This document shows, in pieces, positions 48,887 to 62,177 of a DNA stretch of 64,000 bases (its first letter is position 1; every line of letters begins with the position of its first letter). The stretch comes from Callipepla californica brunnescens (taxonomy: Eukaryota > Chordata > Aves > Galliformes > Odontophoridae), in contig JALIRH010000001.1 of assembly GCA_023055505.1 (NCBI GenBank), positions 98,301,034 through 98,365,033 of the forward strand, in the 5' to 3' direction. Both the position numbers and the translations under genes were made by a program. Below the pieces are notes generated by a model that saw only the letters and a list, made by a program, of their open reading frames with translations, ran no database searches and was not told the origin of the DNA.

Positions 48887-50798
48887 GTAACTGATCCTCA
48901 GGATGACTTCCACAGGCACAGCTTCCAAAGGTGCAGAGAGCTGCTCCACAGCAGCACAGCACAGTTCTGCAGACCAGCCAAGGAATCATCGCTCCAAGCA
49001 GAAAGGCATGGGGAATGCTTTGTAGGAACAGTCTGCTAGCAAGAGGTTACCACCTTTAATCTGGATTGTCGGTAGGTCGGACTGGATCATTGCTGGCACA
49101 CTGTGGGGCTGCCTCAGTTTTCTTTCCCCTCAGATCAGCCAGGCAGGTTTCCGTTCAGTGGCATTTTTGCTGTTGTGAGAAGAGAAATCTGAGCTGGGTT
49201 GTCGACAATACTGGCTGCATGGGGATTTTTTTCCCCAGTAGGTATTAACATCAGTTAGGCACTGAAGCTGCACTCCCTATCAATCATTTGAAAATCTCCC
49301 TCTGCGTGATGTCGTGTGGCCTCAGGGCTAGAGCAGAAGCTGGGCACTGCTTTGCTTCAGTGTGACCCACGTGGGAAAACTTCTGCTGAGGTTCCCTTGT
49401 CAGGGAAGGAGCTCTTTAAACCTTGCATTCATTACCCTTTTAAGAACTGTACCACATTCGGTCTGAATGTGTAACTAAGCCTTGCATTACAAGGACAGAC
49501 ATAAACTTTGCCTCGCCTTCTTTTTGAACAAAAGTGAGCGTCTCAGCTGGTACGAGGGGCAGAAGAATCTGTACCTTCAGTGCCTAGAAAAGCACTCATC
49601 ATAGCTGATGTGGATGTTAAGAAAAGTAGGAAAAATTTATTTTATTGTAAAGTTGAATCTGTTATTGAATGTGAGATGATAGTAATTATTTCTAACAATA
49701 CTTCAAAACTGCTTTTTAAAGGAAATGTGGGAGTTCAAGTATGTCTGATGTTTGCGAGTCGGAAGCAATGCTGCTGACTGACAAAAACAGCAGTTTTAAA
49801 AAATAATCTTTAAGTGCAGTATCTAAAAATGCTGAAATTATCTGAAAGAAATCTAAGCAGAGGGATACAAAGTTAAAGAACTGAAAAGTAATTTTGTAGA
49901 GATGCGGTGAGCATAGCCATTGATGTAACTTCTGGTGAGATAAAATATGATAAAAAGAATGGAGCGAGAAACAGCTTACCATTTCAGATATTCCCTTTTC
50001 AGCAGCCAGCTCAAAATCCATATATTTCCTTTTGCTTTCATGGGTGGAATAGGTGTTTTTCAAAATGACATCTTTCTGCTCCAAACGGTGTGCTTACAAT
50101 AAATGTCACCCACCCATTAACTGTCTTTGTTTGCAATGCGATTTGAAACAAATTCAGCTTCCCCAGTGTCGTGGTGCTTTGGCAGCCAGTGAGGGGCCAT
50201 GGTTGTACACCTCCTGTTATCTGCACAAGTTGAGAAGCCAGACTGCAAGCAAGGCTCACTAAAAGTATGTCTGCCTTCTTCATAAGCTTTGTCCTTGTCT
50301 GTTTAGTACAGCACCAACCAGTATGTCAGAAATATCTCAGGAATATTATGGAAATCAATAGAATTATCAGAGTTGTGGTTCACAACAATAGAAGTGCTTG
50401 GAACCCAATCTGCTAAACTATACAATATGTTTTCAAACAGATGGCAAGCATTCTTATCACTTCAGATTACCTTGCAGTATTTTTAAATGTAACCTTTTAA
50501 TGTAACTGAGAGTTAAGCTTCTAAGCTCTCAGAATGTCATTATTAGTTAAATTTATACAATAATCACTGACATACCTTGTTTTTTCAAGACTATGCCTTA
50601 TTCGCCTACAGGAATATGACTAGTTGAGAGAATTTAAAATGTATCTATGCTTCCCTGGAAGCTGAGGCCTGTGTTTAGGACTTCTTGGGAAACCTGGACT
50701 ATTGGCAATTGGCACCTTCCTTCCTTGGACTTAAAATCTGGCTTTCTCATAGCGTCAAATTCTCGGTTGATCTTAACAGCTTTTTCTACTCTTCACAG
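48887..50798. other. Probable intron of the plus-strand gene
   Basis: AT-rich, with a weak minus-strand exon candidate inside (49980-50075). No repeat family was recognised. Confidence 0.35.
49980..50075 (-). CDS. Weak candidate exon on the minus strand
   Basis: A good minus-strand donor (CTGAAATG|gtaagc) closes 32 open codons reading KDVILKNTYSTHESKRKYMD and ending AAEKGISEM. The assumed acceptor (caccgtttggagcag) is poor in pyrimidines. Phase 0 in and out fits the candidates at 53737-53826 and 45244-45310 or 45373-45452. If real, the minus-strand gene would run through the intron of the plus-strand gene. Confidence 0.22.
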
Positions 50799-51068
50799 GG
50801 GCAATTTGAACAAATTGCATTCAAAGAGCCAGACAGCAAAAGATTTACTCCTTCTCTCCAAGAAGATGCAGAGTTGCTTTTCAAGGCTAGCTTGCTGAAG
50901 TACCTGCTTAGATGTGAAACACTGAAAAGAAGGCATACTTCTGTAGCATGCATATTCTCCAAACAGCATTTTTTGCATAAAGCCTTCCTAAAAACTCTTC
51001 TGGAGCAGCTGATGTATACGTCACACCAGAACTGGAGACAAGGAAGGATAGCAGCCATACTTCTCCAT
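50799..51068 (+). CDS. Candidate coding exon, 90 codons, helical unknown protein
   Basis: A strong acceptor (agctttttctactcttcacag) and a consensus donor (CTCCAT|gtaagc) bound exactly 270 bp, open in one frame from the first to the last codon. Phase 0 in and out. It opens GQFEQIAFKEPDSKRFTPSL. The middle reads FKASLLKYLLRCETLKRRH and the end LLEQLMYTSHQNWRQGRIAA. Hydrophobic and charged residues alternate as in paired helices (TPR or HEAT-like), without signal peptide or membrane segment. Joined to the candidate at 48827-48886 it gives a 110-residue N-terminal part. The downstream exon is not clear; a possible one begins at 52373 after ttctctttgtag. No family recognised. Confidence 0.52.
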
Positions 51069-53736
51069 GTAAGCCAGGAAGGCTGGATGTCTACAGAGGA
51101 GACTTCCTTCAGAGTTGTTTTGTATCAGGTGCTCACTCTGTACTCATGTCAGCTTTCTGGCTAAAGTGACTCGATGCCCACTGCAGTTTTCTGTCTCTCC
51201 AGCACAACTCAGCCTTTGGAAATCTAATTATGACAGCAAATGAGAAATTGACAGAAAAGTGATTGAGCTTGCAAGGGTTAATTTTTCCAAAAGAAACTTG
51301 TCATGAATCCGTGGTACTGAGCAGTATTTTCTGATATGTGAGACTCGTATATAGTGGGCAAATGGTAGGAGGAAGAAAACTGAGTGCCTTCCAAACCAAC
51401 AGATTTGATCATGAGAAATCTCCATGAGACTCCAAGTTTGGGTTTTGTTTAAAGTAAATATCTTCCTGGCAAGGCAGGCTTTGCAAATGATGAAGTCATT
51501 TTCTGACACTTACATTCGTGTCATTTTCTAACAGTAACGAATCTGTGTCTCTAAGACATGTATAGTCCTCAGATTCTCTTCTACAATATGAGAGAGTAGA
51601 ATAAAAATATGGAAATGAGCAAAGTTATGATGAAAACATAGTATGGCCAACTTAATTATCTGCACTTGCATCAGTTAGCATGCACTAACTGATGTTTTCT
51701 GTCTTTGAAGTAAAGAACTGTGTAATTCTTTTGTATTTGTTATGGATACTCTGAAGGTGTTTGTAGAACATACTGGAAATTCCTCCATACAATCCTAGGT
51801 TTCAAGTTGTGGGAGTTTCTCTTGGATTCTGTGAGAAGGATGCTCTGAAAGCATGCAGTGAATTATTAACCCTGTCAGTGGGACAGGTTTTGGATAGCTT
51901 AATTTATACTGAGTACTTCTCTATCCAGAGGTGTCATCACAGAAATAAATTGGGCTTGTTCTTCTGTAAGGAGACACAGAGCTTCGAGCAAAGCTATCAT
52001 ATGCTGACCCAGCCGTTGTGAGCTTTGGAGGGGGATACTATAGAAACTGTCTGATATTTTCATGTTAGAAGATGAGCTAATTGGGAGAGATTTGTAAGAT
52101 TATTACTTTTTTTAATAGAAAGCAATATATAATACTGGCTTACACATTGGTATGATCAGCTACATAAGTAAAACAAAGAGCATACATTAATATGTAAAAA
52201 CAAACAGAACACTTAACATTCAGCTGAAGAAGGGAAAGCTGCTGCTTCTATAAACCACTGTTGAGTTGTATTTGGGCCACTTACCTACAACTGTGAGAGC
52301 TAGCCAGGCTTTTCCCAGGCATCATCCACATATACTCCAGACACAAGTAGAAAGTTATTGATGCTTCTCTTTGTAGCAGTCAGGATCTCAGAGTGGTCTT
52401 TGCATTGTTCCACAGCGATGGAGAGAGGCAGGTGTGATTTTGCTGAATTAACATGGACAGGCTCCTCTGAAACCATTCACGTCAAAACAATTTCTGAAAC
52501 ACCAAGACAAGAAATTAAACTGGGATTCAGCAGATTAAGGGACATACAATTATATAAACACCCACGACAGGAGAGAAAAATGTGATTCAATTAGTTTTTG
52601 TGATTTAAGTTGACTGCCAGATTGTGCTTGACAATCTATACTCATTCCTAATGTCAGGTTGACCTTAATGTGTTTTTATCGTGAATTCTTGTTGACAACG
52701 TACACCACCTGCGCAGTAAAATCCTGCTATTATCCACAATCACCAAGGGTGATTTTTTAGTACGTACAGTAGATGGAATGTCATTTGGTCGTATGGGTTT
52801 TTGTGAAAGAGCTCCATATTTTACAGCTGCTTGTAGTTACTGTCCATATACCGGACTGTGAAAGTTTGCTGAAGTGCATTTCAAAAGTAACACTACTGTG
52901 AATTCCAGAGCAGAAGGCACTTGCTAGCTTTTATGACAGTCAAACATGAGAATAATTTCTGTTATTGTAACAGATGAAGCAAAGCACTTGAAAAATGTAT
53001 TTCCTTTTCCTTACATAACCTTTCTTTGTTTGAAAGGGCACACTGTCACACACATATACTTCTGCCTTGTATTGGCTGGAGGAATTTTAAATTGTAGGAT
53101 CAATACGGTCAGTCCCAACTTCTAACATATCTGAACAAACAGAAACTCAGAAAGATGAAATAGAGAGAACTGTGGGCAGTGCAGTGCCGTCACAAAGCCA
53201 TGTCTTGTATAATCAAGGAGAAGGAGGAGAAAATACCTGAATTCTGCCAGGCTGACAGAAGATGGGAATGAGATGGGCAAGTTTTCAAGCATCCCCAGGA
53301 GTAGTTGTTCTTAATAGCAATATATAGACAGAGTGAGAAGAGTTTATCACCCTTGTTAAGGTGAATATAGATTTCACAGGGTTAGTGAAATAATCTTGTG
53401 AGAAAACAGCTTTCCTTCTTGTTGAACTAAACAGCAAATGGAAATAAAGGCCAAGGAGCTGGGCATGTAAACTGGGGATTGACCAGACTCAGCAAGAGTT
53501 AAAAAAGAATCCACATAAGCAATTACAAGCACTGAAGGAACAGAGACTAAAACAGAGGGATAACAAGGAAGTAACACTAGCTTTTCCAAGATTTTGTCCT
53601 GCTTTTTGTAACAAGGTGTTTGAGGCAAAAATACTACTCCTCCTCCTACTACTACTCCTCCTACTAATAATAATAATATACAAAGATTTGGAGAACAAGG
53701 AGGGAAAAAAAAAGGAAAACATTGAGAAATTCTTAC
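51069..53736. other. Non-coding stretch with unproven plus-strand exon candidates
   Basis: Acceptor-like sites at 51798 (catacaatcctag) and 52372 (gcttctctttgtag) precede open frames. The first is out of phase with the 50799-51068 exon. The second would read QSGSQSGLCIVPQRWREA to a donor (GGCAG|gtgtga). I do not call either. Mixed TCC, TAC and TAA triplets lie at 53632-53679. Confidence 0.3.
53632..53679. repeat. Compound trinucleotide repeat
   Basis: Interleaved ACT, CCT and AAT triplets, ending in a pure AAT run. Confidence 0.9.
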
Positions 53737-53826
53737 CTGGCACATGAAATTTGAACTGAGGCCCATAAGAGTAAAATAGATGTTGTATTTAGGCACACGG
53801 CACTTAACTTGAAGTATGGTCTGAAA
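53737..53826 (-). CDS. Candidate internal coding exon, beta-strand-like unknown protein
   Basis: On the minus strand a good acceptor (ataatttgcttattacag) and a near-perfect donor (TGCCAG|gtaaga) bound exactly 90 bp, 30 codons, phase 0 in and out. The product contains QVKCRVPKYNIYFTLMGLSS, with alternating hydrophobic residues as in an Ig-like beta sandwich of the type found in some axonemal proteins. That resemblance is only in pattern. Both neighbouring minus-strand candidates (57200-57256 and 49980-50075) have compatible phases. Function unknown. Confidence 0.48.
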
Positions 53827-54369
53827 CTGTAATAAGCAAATTATTCGGCTTAACATTCTAGAGTATGTAAATAATTTTAAAAGAATGAAAAACACCTGGG
53901 AATTCATTTGTCTTGCAACAGTGGATAGCACAACATATCAGTACATTTATTCTTTTATAGTCTTGTAACATAAATACTATGCTTCACAAGAGAAACTCAG
54001 ATCTGTATCTATTATTGCTAGTAAAAGCTTTTCTTTTTTCTACCATTAGATTTTAAGTCTCTCTGCAGTCATCTATATATAAATTTAAATTCTTGGATCA
54101 TCTGGAGTAGTGTGTGGGGTATCAAAACAACTGTATCCTCAGGGGATGTGGATGTCCCCTAGGTCAGTAGACAGTCTCCCTTTTCTGGGTGTACTCACCT
54201 ATCACAGGATTTCTTTTTCCAGCAAGTCTCTCTTTATATCTGTTTCTTAAGTGTTCTCAAATGCTTACTGTTCTACAGTGACAGTTTTCTCAGTGGAGTG
54301 CTCTGGCACCTGATAATGTGCTGGTGGCCTGCCATTTTCCCAAGGGCTGAGCAATACCAAGACAGATCG

Positions 54370-56718
54370 GACCAATACTCCCAGACGTTTTTAATCTCTG
54401 CAGTGATAAGGATCAGAGGATGAACTTGCACAGGCAATGTTGTATTAGAAATCCAGGAGCAAGAAGGAAATGTAGGTGGATCCCTTTATGGGCAGCTGGA
54501 GAAAGCCTCACAGTCACAGCCCCCGGTGCTCCTGGATGACCCTAATCACCTCAGAATCTGCTGGAAGGAAAATGTGTCTGAATCCAGGCAGACCATATTT
54601 CTGAACTGTACTGAAGCTAATTTATTGATGCAGATGTTCAATGAACAAACAAGATGTGCTGCAGGACCTGCTACTCAAAATCAAGGAAGAACTGACTGAA
54701 GATGTGAAGGCAGCCTTGGCTTCAGTAACTGAAACTATGGAACTCAAGATTGTGAGAGAAGTGAGAAAGATAAACAGCAGAGTTCCTTCCCTGGGCTTCA
54801 AAAGAGCAGATTTAGGTCTGTTCAGGGAGGCTGTCATGGGAAACCGTTCAGCAGGGCAAAAGGCCTCAGGATATCTGGCTGATCTTCAAGGACAACCTCC
54901 CCAGAACACAAGAACAGTGCACAATGTTCAGAGTTGAGCAAGCATGGCAGAAGGCCAGCGTGGATGAACATGGAGCTCCTGCCTAAGCTCAAACACAGTA
55001 AGTACGCAGAAGGTGGAAACAGGGACAGGCTGCTTAGGAGGGATGGACACTGTTCAAGCATGTAGGAATACAGTCAGAAAGGCCAAAGAGCAACTAGAGC
55101 TGAAATAAGCAAGGGAGGCAAAGGGCAACAAAAAAGGTTTCTGTAAGTATAACAGTAGTAAAAAGAAAGCTAAGAAGAATGCAGACTCAGTGCTCAGTGG
55201 AGCAGGAAATCTCATGACAAAGGACATGGAGAAGGCTCAGGTACTGATCTTTGGTTTCTCTGGTTCTTGAACCACGTAACTGTCTGTGGCTGTGGAACAG
55301 TATCTGTGGTAGGAGAATATAGAAATAGCAGGCATTTAACCCACTTAAATGTCCACATGTGACTATATAGGATATACCTCAGGTGCTAGAGGAGCAAGGC
55401 TGCTCTCTATCACCTTTGAAAGGTCATGACAGTTTCAAAGGCGGAATGAATAGAAAAGGGCAAATGTTGCACCCATCTTCAAGAAGGGCAGGAAGGAGAA
55501 TCTAGATAACTACGGACAGGTTGCCCTCACTTCTGCTTTAGAGAAGGCTATGGAGCAACTCCTCCTTAAATCCACTTCGAAGTACCTGAAGGGCAAGAAG
55601 GTGGTTGTGAGTTGCTAGCATGGATTTATCTAGAGCAAACCATGCCTGACCAGCCTTGTTTCTTTTCAGAGATGTGCACAAGAGGAAGGTGGCATGTTTT
55701 GAATACCTTTACTTTAGCGAGCCTTAAACACAATTTCCAATAGTCCGCTTATCACCAATCCAGTGAGATATGGGCTAGTAAAGTGGATGATAAGGTGAGT
55801 GGAAAATTGGCTGAATAGACTCAACAAGTTGTTATCAATGATGCGAAGTAGCTTTTCTGGTTGCAGTAAATAGTAGTATCGCTTAGGGATCAATGCTCAG
55901 GGATGAGCAGTCTTTAGTCTCCTTGTTAAAGACTTGGATGGTGGAACAGACTGCATTCTCAATAAGTTTGCCACCAAAACTGGGGGGAGCAGTCAGTGCC
56001 TGGGAAGGTAGGACTGCTTTACAGAATCACTTTGACAGACTAGAGAAATAGGCTGATGGGAGTTCCATGAAAAGCAAAAATATGATCTTGCATCTGAGGA
56101 GGAATAAACTCACACAACAATGCAGGCTGTCAGAGAAATAGCTTTTCTGAAAAGGACCTGGGGATCCTGGAGGAAAAGCTGAACATGAGCCAATGATGTG
56201 ATTTCACAGCAGGGAAGGCCAGCAGAATCTTGAGCTGTATTATCAAGACTATAGGCAGCAGATCCATAGGAGTGGTCCCTTGTCTGTATGTGACACTTTT
56301 GACAACTGGAGCTCTGCGTCCATTCTGGGACTCTCCAGTGCGTGAAAGACGTGGATACACTGTCTTGAGTCCAGTGGAGGCCAGTAAACTGCACTTGAGC
56401 TGAGGCATATGGCCTATAAGGAAAGGCTGTGTGAGCTGGACCTGATCAGCCCTGAGGAGACAGAGTTAATGGTAAATCTTATTGGTGTTTGTAGCAAAGA
56501 ATGCAAAGAAGATAGAGCTAAACTCTTCTTGAAGGTGCACAGCATCTGAAATGGGCTGCCCAGGGAAGTGATTGAGTCAGCATCCCTGAAGGTGTTCAAG
56601 AAACATTTAGATGTTGTACTAACGGACATGGTTTGGTTTGGAAATATTGGTGGTATGTGCATGGTTGGACTAGGTGATCTTGGAGGTCTTTTCCAACCCT
56701 TGGTGATTCTGTGATTCT
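54370..56718 (+). mobile_element. Long, decayed CR1 with endonuclease and reverse transcriptase regions
   Basis: The most complete CR1 in the window. Around 54485-54830 the plus strand holds endonuclease C-terminal remnants (LYGQLEKASQSQPPVLLDDP, then LQDLLLKIKEEL and SLGFKRADLGLFREA). A linker follows (RPAWMNMELLPKLKHSK near 54950, then NKKGF near 55130). Then comes a heavily mutated reverse transcriptase stretch and the C-terminal region, ending with a clear tip at 56660-56718 (GGTTGGACTAGGTGATCTTG, CTTGGTGATTCTGTGATTCT). Stops and frameshifts are frequent, so it is old and inactive. Confidence 0.9.
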
Positions 56719-57199
56719 CAGGAGATTACAATTAGAGAAAGAACACTTTTTTTTTAAACAAAAGGGTGATCCTGTACTGGAAGAGACTCAGAGACTCATT
56801 AGGACATGATTTGAACTGTTCAGAACTCAGAAACAGACCTGCCCCAAATGTGATGTTGCATGAAGTGACCTCTGGAGATGACTTTCAGCCTACCTGGTTC
56901 TGGAGTTCCATGATTCTGTGCTGCCTGGGCTAATGCTCCCAATATTAAACACATGATGTGAGAAAATAATAAGTTTCAAAAACAGGATTTCGAAATTCTA
57001 TAAGTTTGATGAGGGTCTGTCTACAACAGCAACATCAAATGACTTCTAGAGGTCACCACAGATGGCTGCACAGGGTCACAAACTATAGAACTCTATGAAC
57101 ACACTGTTCTGGTAGAGGGAGTTTCCACTGTGTCATGTAAATGTAACGTCCTGCAGTATTTAGCATTGAGTCCATTGCTGTAATTGTTCCAGCAAACAC
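56719..57199. other. AT-rich stretch, possible 3' extension of a minus-strand frame
   Basis: The open frame of the candidate at 57200-57256 continues across this segment to a stop at 57083. Otherwise nothing is recognised. Confidence 0.3.
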
Positions 57200-57256
57200 C
57201 TGTAATAAATTAAAGATCCTATTTTTGTCTGGGTAACTAAAGGTCAGAATCCAGCT
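57200..57256 (-). CDS. Candidate small exon, unknown protein
   Basis: Minus-strand acceptor (tatcaatcatttttcag) and donor (TTACAG|gtgttt) bound 57 bp, 19 codons, phase 0 in and out, reading SWILTFSYPDKNRIFNLLQ. The frame remains open for 39 more codons past the donor, so read-through to a stop is an alternative. The phase agrees with the candidate at 53737-53826 downstream on the same strand. Confidence 0.3.
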
Positions 57257-60200
57257 CTGAAAAATGATTGATATTGAGCCAAAGAGCAAAGATTGCCAAC
57301 CTGTGTATGGCAAGTATGCTTATTAATAATGAAATGTAAAACTGAACTAAAATAATACCCATAACGCTAAGCCTGGTCAGTCAAGAAACACTGAATTTTT
57401 TGTGCCATCAGCAGTGTTTCAGCCAAAGTATGTAGGAGCAAAACAAAAAAGGGGAACGTGTCACAAAATTGGGACATTCCTCACATGAGTAATAACCCCT
57501 CAGAAAAGAAGTATCAATAACGTCTAAAACTCAAAACTGTATATGATGTAGATGATGCGTATTAATTGAATCCTCTGTGAACTAGCATTCTAGCAAGGCT
57601 GCTCCAAAATATTATTAAGGGCACTGCAGCATATTGCAGAATGTGTTGGCAGTGCCAAAAACAGAGGGAAATCAGTAACACGGCAAAAACACAAGACAGC
57701 TGCCAAACACTGATTTTCTTTAAAGGTGGGATATGAAGATACTGGGGCTTTGTAAGAGTGAGGAAAAAATGTTGAGTTTTTTGTTTTTTTTTTTGCATGT
57801 CTGAGGAGGATAAACGTAGTGGTTGAAATGAGTTTAATGTATGCACATTCTGAGCATAATTGTGCTTAGGGGAATGCGTTTGACAAGAAACCAATAGTAG
57901 TATATCAGTGCCTGTCTAGGAGCATCTCAGTTGTTATCATGCAGCAACTCATGATCCACTGGATCTTTACAGTCACTGTCAACAGAGATTTTATTTCTGT
58001 CCTCCAAAAGCACAACTCGTTGCCACTGGAAATTCAAAGAAAACATAAAGGAAAACCAGCTGCAACACATCATAGGTAGCTCAGAAAAGAGGTAAATGAA
58101 ATTCTAGCTTCACTTTGTCTATTGCCATATAATAGGTTTCAGAAAGTTTGTCAGTGAATGCAAGTGTTAACAATGTGGGAACTGTATTTTAAAAGGTTCT
58201 TATGCATGATCTGGTTGGTTCACCAATCCTAGAAACTGTGCAGAAGATAGTGGCAACTCCTGAAGAGTTAGAATTCAAGAACTGAATGAAGCAGAATTCT
58301 GTCAGAGTGTTTGGTGCCAAATAACTACTCAATTACATGTGGTATCAACAATGAAATAAGCTACAGAATTCCCATGGGGATAAATGGACCAGCAGAAAGT
58401 CCCACTGGAGTTGAAGCTCTATGAAAGCGGAATACAGCTAAGAAAGATGTAAATAACTCTTCTCCATTGATTCAAATAATGTCTGGAAGAATCAAGAGTC
58501 AGAAATTAACTTTATTTCTGACTGGGGGTAGCTCAGAAGCATTCAGTGTTTTTAATATTTTTCAGTTAACAGGAGATTGACCATGAAAGCATTATAGAAA
58601 TGTGAGGAAAATTTTACTCCATATAGAAATGAAAAATATGAGTGATACCTTTTTAAGCTGAGAATAAAATAAAAAAATGAAACCATAAGCACTTGCGACT
58701 GATTTAAGGGCTTTCATTCAGCTTCGCTTAGCAAACAGTTCAGGTGCTTCAGGATGTTACTGATTGCCAGCTGTTTGCTATGGGCTCTCTGTAAGAGGTT
58801 ATCACTCTTTAGCAGAACTGACAGGAGGAAATGTATGTCCATACACAGGCTACTTAAGTACAAGATCTTATTCAAACCCATCTTCACTGGTGATTTAGAG
58901 TTAGCTGTCCAAGTCTTAAATCCACTAAGACAGCCTTAAACATTTAAAAGGGATTTTTTGTGTGTTGGGGAAGGGAAATTCAGGGTTGAATCACAGGGCT
59001 GAGGGGCTAAGTGAAGGGGTAATTGTGAAAAGACCAGCAATTAATTAAGACCTGGGACTTAATGCTCTTATAGAGACTACCTTGGAAAGAAGGAGGAGAG
59101 CTCCGCAGTATGTCATCCAATGACTTAGGAAGATCTCCATGTGTTCCAGAACCAAACTGCCTTCATTTTGCCAATCTCCTACACCCTCAAGCTCAAATTT
59201 CTAGGAGAACAGTCTTCATCCCAAAATATAAACTGCTTTGGGACAGGATAGAGTCACTGCTCTGGAGAAGGAAAGCAGATGAAATGGCTGACAGCATTGG
59301 TGCAGTTTCCTGACCAGAGCACAAGCATAGTAGAGAAGTGGGTGGTTTGTTTCATTTCTCTATAGGTCCTGAACAATGAAACTTGCGAAGTGGGAACATT
59401 TTCTTCCAGACTAGGGTATACATTTCTGTAGAGAAAAACAATTGGAAATACTCTCCTGCATTTCACACAAAAGAAGAATAAAATACATATTTGACCAATT
59501 TCCTTCCTATTAGGAAGCATTGTTTTTTAAGATCACCATCAGAGTTTTATCAGAAGTTTCACGTGGAAATGCACCTTTCTGACAGTCTAGAGGTTGTTAA
59601 ATTATATGCAGATGAAATTTTGATCTGAGGAAAACATAGGTTGTCACGTGACTCCTGGGTGCTTTGGAAAGAGAGCTTCTGGAATAAAGAAAAAAAGAAA
59701 AATGTAAATTTCATATCATGGAAATAGCATACCTCATTAAGAAGCTAACCCTATCATGCGTACAGGGAAATGAAAGTACAGCTGAGGCCATCACTTGCTT
59801 GCCTTAACAAGCCAGAAGCAATGTTTTTTTTCTTGTTTCTCCAAACTGTACATTCAAAATTAGAGATCACTACAAATACAGAATGTTGATGAGAACAGAG
59901 ACAGGGAAATACTGGCTTTGGTAATTAGATGATGAAAGGTTTTGTCTTTGTTAGCCATAAGGTTATTTGTGAGGTGTGGATGGAAGCTAACCATATTGCC
60001 ACAAGCACTTCACAATCACCCTTTCTACACTTTGGAGATCTGATATATATATATATATATATATCATATATATATATATATAATTTTTTTAAGCTATACG
60101 TACATGATTTAAGATTGAATTCATGTCTTGGAAACTATTCATTGATCGGTATGTTCTTAAGAGCAGGGCTCTGCAACTGGAAATTTAGTCTGGCCACAAA

Positions 60201-62177
60201 AATACTGTAAACATTTCTGAAATGCAGTTATGCATCACCGGATATTTAGTCCTGTGAGCTGATTCTGCATGTATAAGACATGAAAGAGAAGTATGATAGA
60301 GCAAGATGGAAAAGCTTCCAGAGCAGATAGTGCACAAAAAGTACTTAAAATATACAGATAGGGAACCTAGGTCTCAGAAAAATTAGAGATGAAAAGGAAA
60401 TATTTTCAAGTTTGTTGTATATGCCAAACAGATAGGCCAAACCAAATGAAAGAGCTGGTATTGGCACCACAGAAATTGTTGGACCCCTGGAGCAAGGTAG
60501 GCATACGTTTGTTTATGCTGGCTAAAGAAGACAAGCGTTTTTCCTAGATTGATATTTTCAATTTACTGTGATAGCTTTACTGGAAAATATGACAACTAAG
60601 TAGATAATTAGGCAAAACAAATTATTTTCTGATGTAGAAAGAACTGAGCACCAGGCATAAAAAAATAGTAGATACTTTGTTGAGAGTAGTCTTGTAACTG
60701 CCAGTCCTTGTTATCTCAAATCTAAAGTGTTGTTAGAAAACAATATCAAAATAATAAAGTATTCTAAAATAATGTACACGACCAGACTGATCTGTATTTA
60801 GATTAAATTACAGAAGGGCAATGATTAAATTTAGGTTGTCATCTGTTGACATTTTATTTGACAAGATGCTGAGAACTACTAAACCTGATGCCTGCTGTAT
60901 AAAGAATGGAATAGAGCAGGATAAAAAGCCTGATATGGTCTCACGACCCAAGAACTGCCATCACTTTGTAAACTGACGCTATACATCAGAGAATAATGGT
61001 CTCAGAAGACAATGTCATGCTTGCATAAGAATATCACTCTTTATATATACTGTGAAAGGATGGGTGTCTCCTTTTCACAAACAGTAGTAAGAGATCTTGC
61101 CAGAAAATGCTGAGGCCACCTTTTCTGAGAAGGCATCTGACACAAACCAAAACAAATGTCAATTGCTGAGCCTTATGAGACTGCTGTCCAGGATCAAGTG
61201 CCCTCACTAGCCTTGACAAGTCTCACTTGGGTCTTTCACCTACACCCTGCCCGCAGCCAACCAACTGCTCCCACAGGACCTCCATTGGTGCTTTAAACAC
61301 TGAACAACCCAAAGATCTCTCCAAAGGAGGGAGAGGAGGCCTCTGAAGCTCACTAGCTCTCCAGGCAGCAGCAATGAATGGCAGAAATCCACCTGCTAGC
61401 AGTAGTAATTAATGATTTGTCTGCAAATCAAAATTGTAGTAGGTTGCCAATTTTCTTCAAAATGGATATGGCTGGATGAGCTGATACGGAGAGCATCCTT
61501 TGAACTGTTGAAACTGATCTCAGGTAGTTTTCTTGATCATCTCATTGTCCACAGACAGTGGATGAAAGAGTTGGTTTTGTCAGAGAGCTAGCTTCATTCT
61601 GCTGAGCACATATACACGCTGAATTATGCACATTGCAATGCTCTGTTGAAAATAAAACCCACAAGTAATTCTGAAGTGAAGGAACACAAGTTTCTGGAAG
61701 TCTTTGGGATTCTCTTTTAAATGAAACACCTATCCATAGCTTCTACATTGTGGCTTTGTGTCAGAACAACTAAGAATTGTATGATTAACTCATTCTCAGA
61801 TCTTCTAACAGCACTGTGTCGATGTAGCATTGTCCTAAGAAATTATGACAGATTTTATGTTATAAGAATTACCGTGGTCATTAAACTGCATAGTATAAGC
61901 AATAAGACTGATGGAAATCAGTCCCTAATTCAAATTCAAGACTTACAATTTAAATCAATCATATCTTTTTTAAAAAAAGAACAGATTTTGTTTGAAATTT
62001 CTAGTGTCACAGGATTTATCAGCACATAGGGTTACTTATGTGCTAGAAAGTTACGGTAAAATCTTCTTTGTATTGCTGTACTGGAAAAAATGTAGTGCTT
62101 CCTTCCTCCTAAAAACTGCACTGAGCCTGCATCTACAGTTATACCATTTGTCCACGATCCTCATGTTAAAATTTTAC
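57257..62177. other. AT-rich stretch, no supported gene
   Basis: The longest frame (57562-57894, minus) lies in T-rich DNA without splice support. A (TA)n palindrome occurs at 60042-60082. No repeat family or RNA gene was recognised. Confidence 0.4.
60042..60082. repeat. (TA)n repeat with perfect palindrome
   Basis: Alternating AT of about 40 bp. Positions 60042-60065 (G, eleven AT pairs, C) form a perfect 24-bp palindrome that could extrude as a hairpin. Confidence 0.95.

Noticed and set aside
53374..53931. A 186-codon minus-strand frame
   Set aside because: Most of it is T-rich or trinucleotide repeat. Only the 90-bp part with splice sites (53737-53826) is kept as an exon candidate.
57562..57894. 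A 110-codon minus-strand frame
   Set aside because: No splice signals, low complexity and no recognisable domain.
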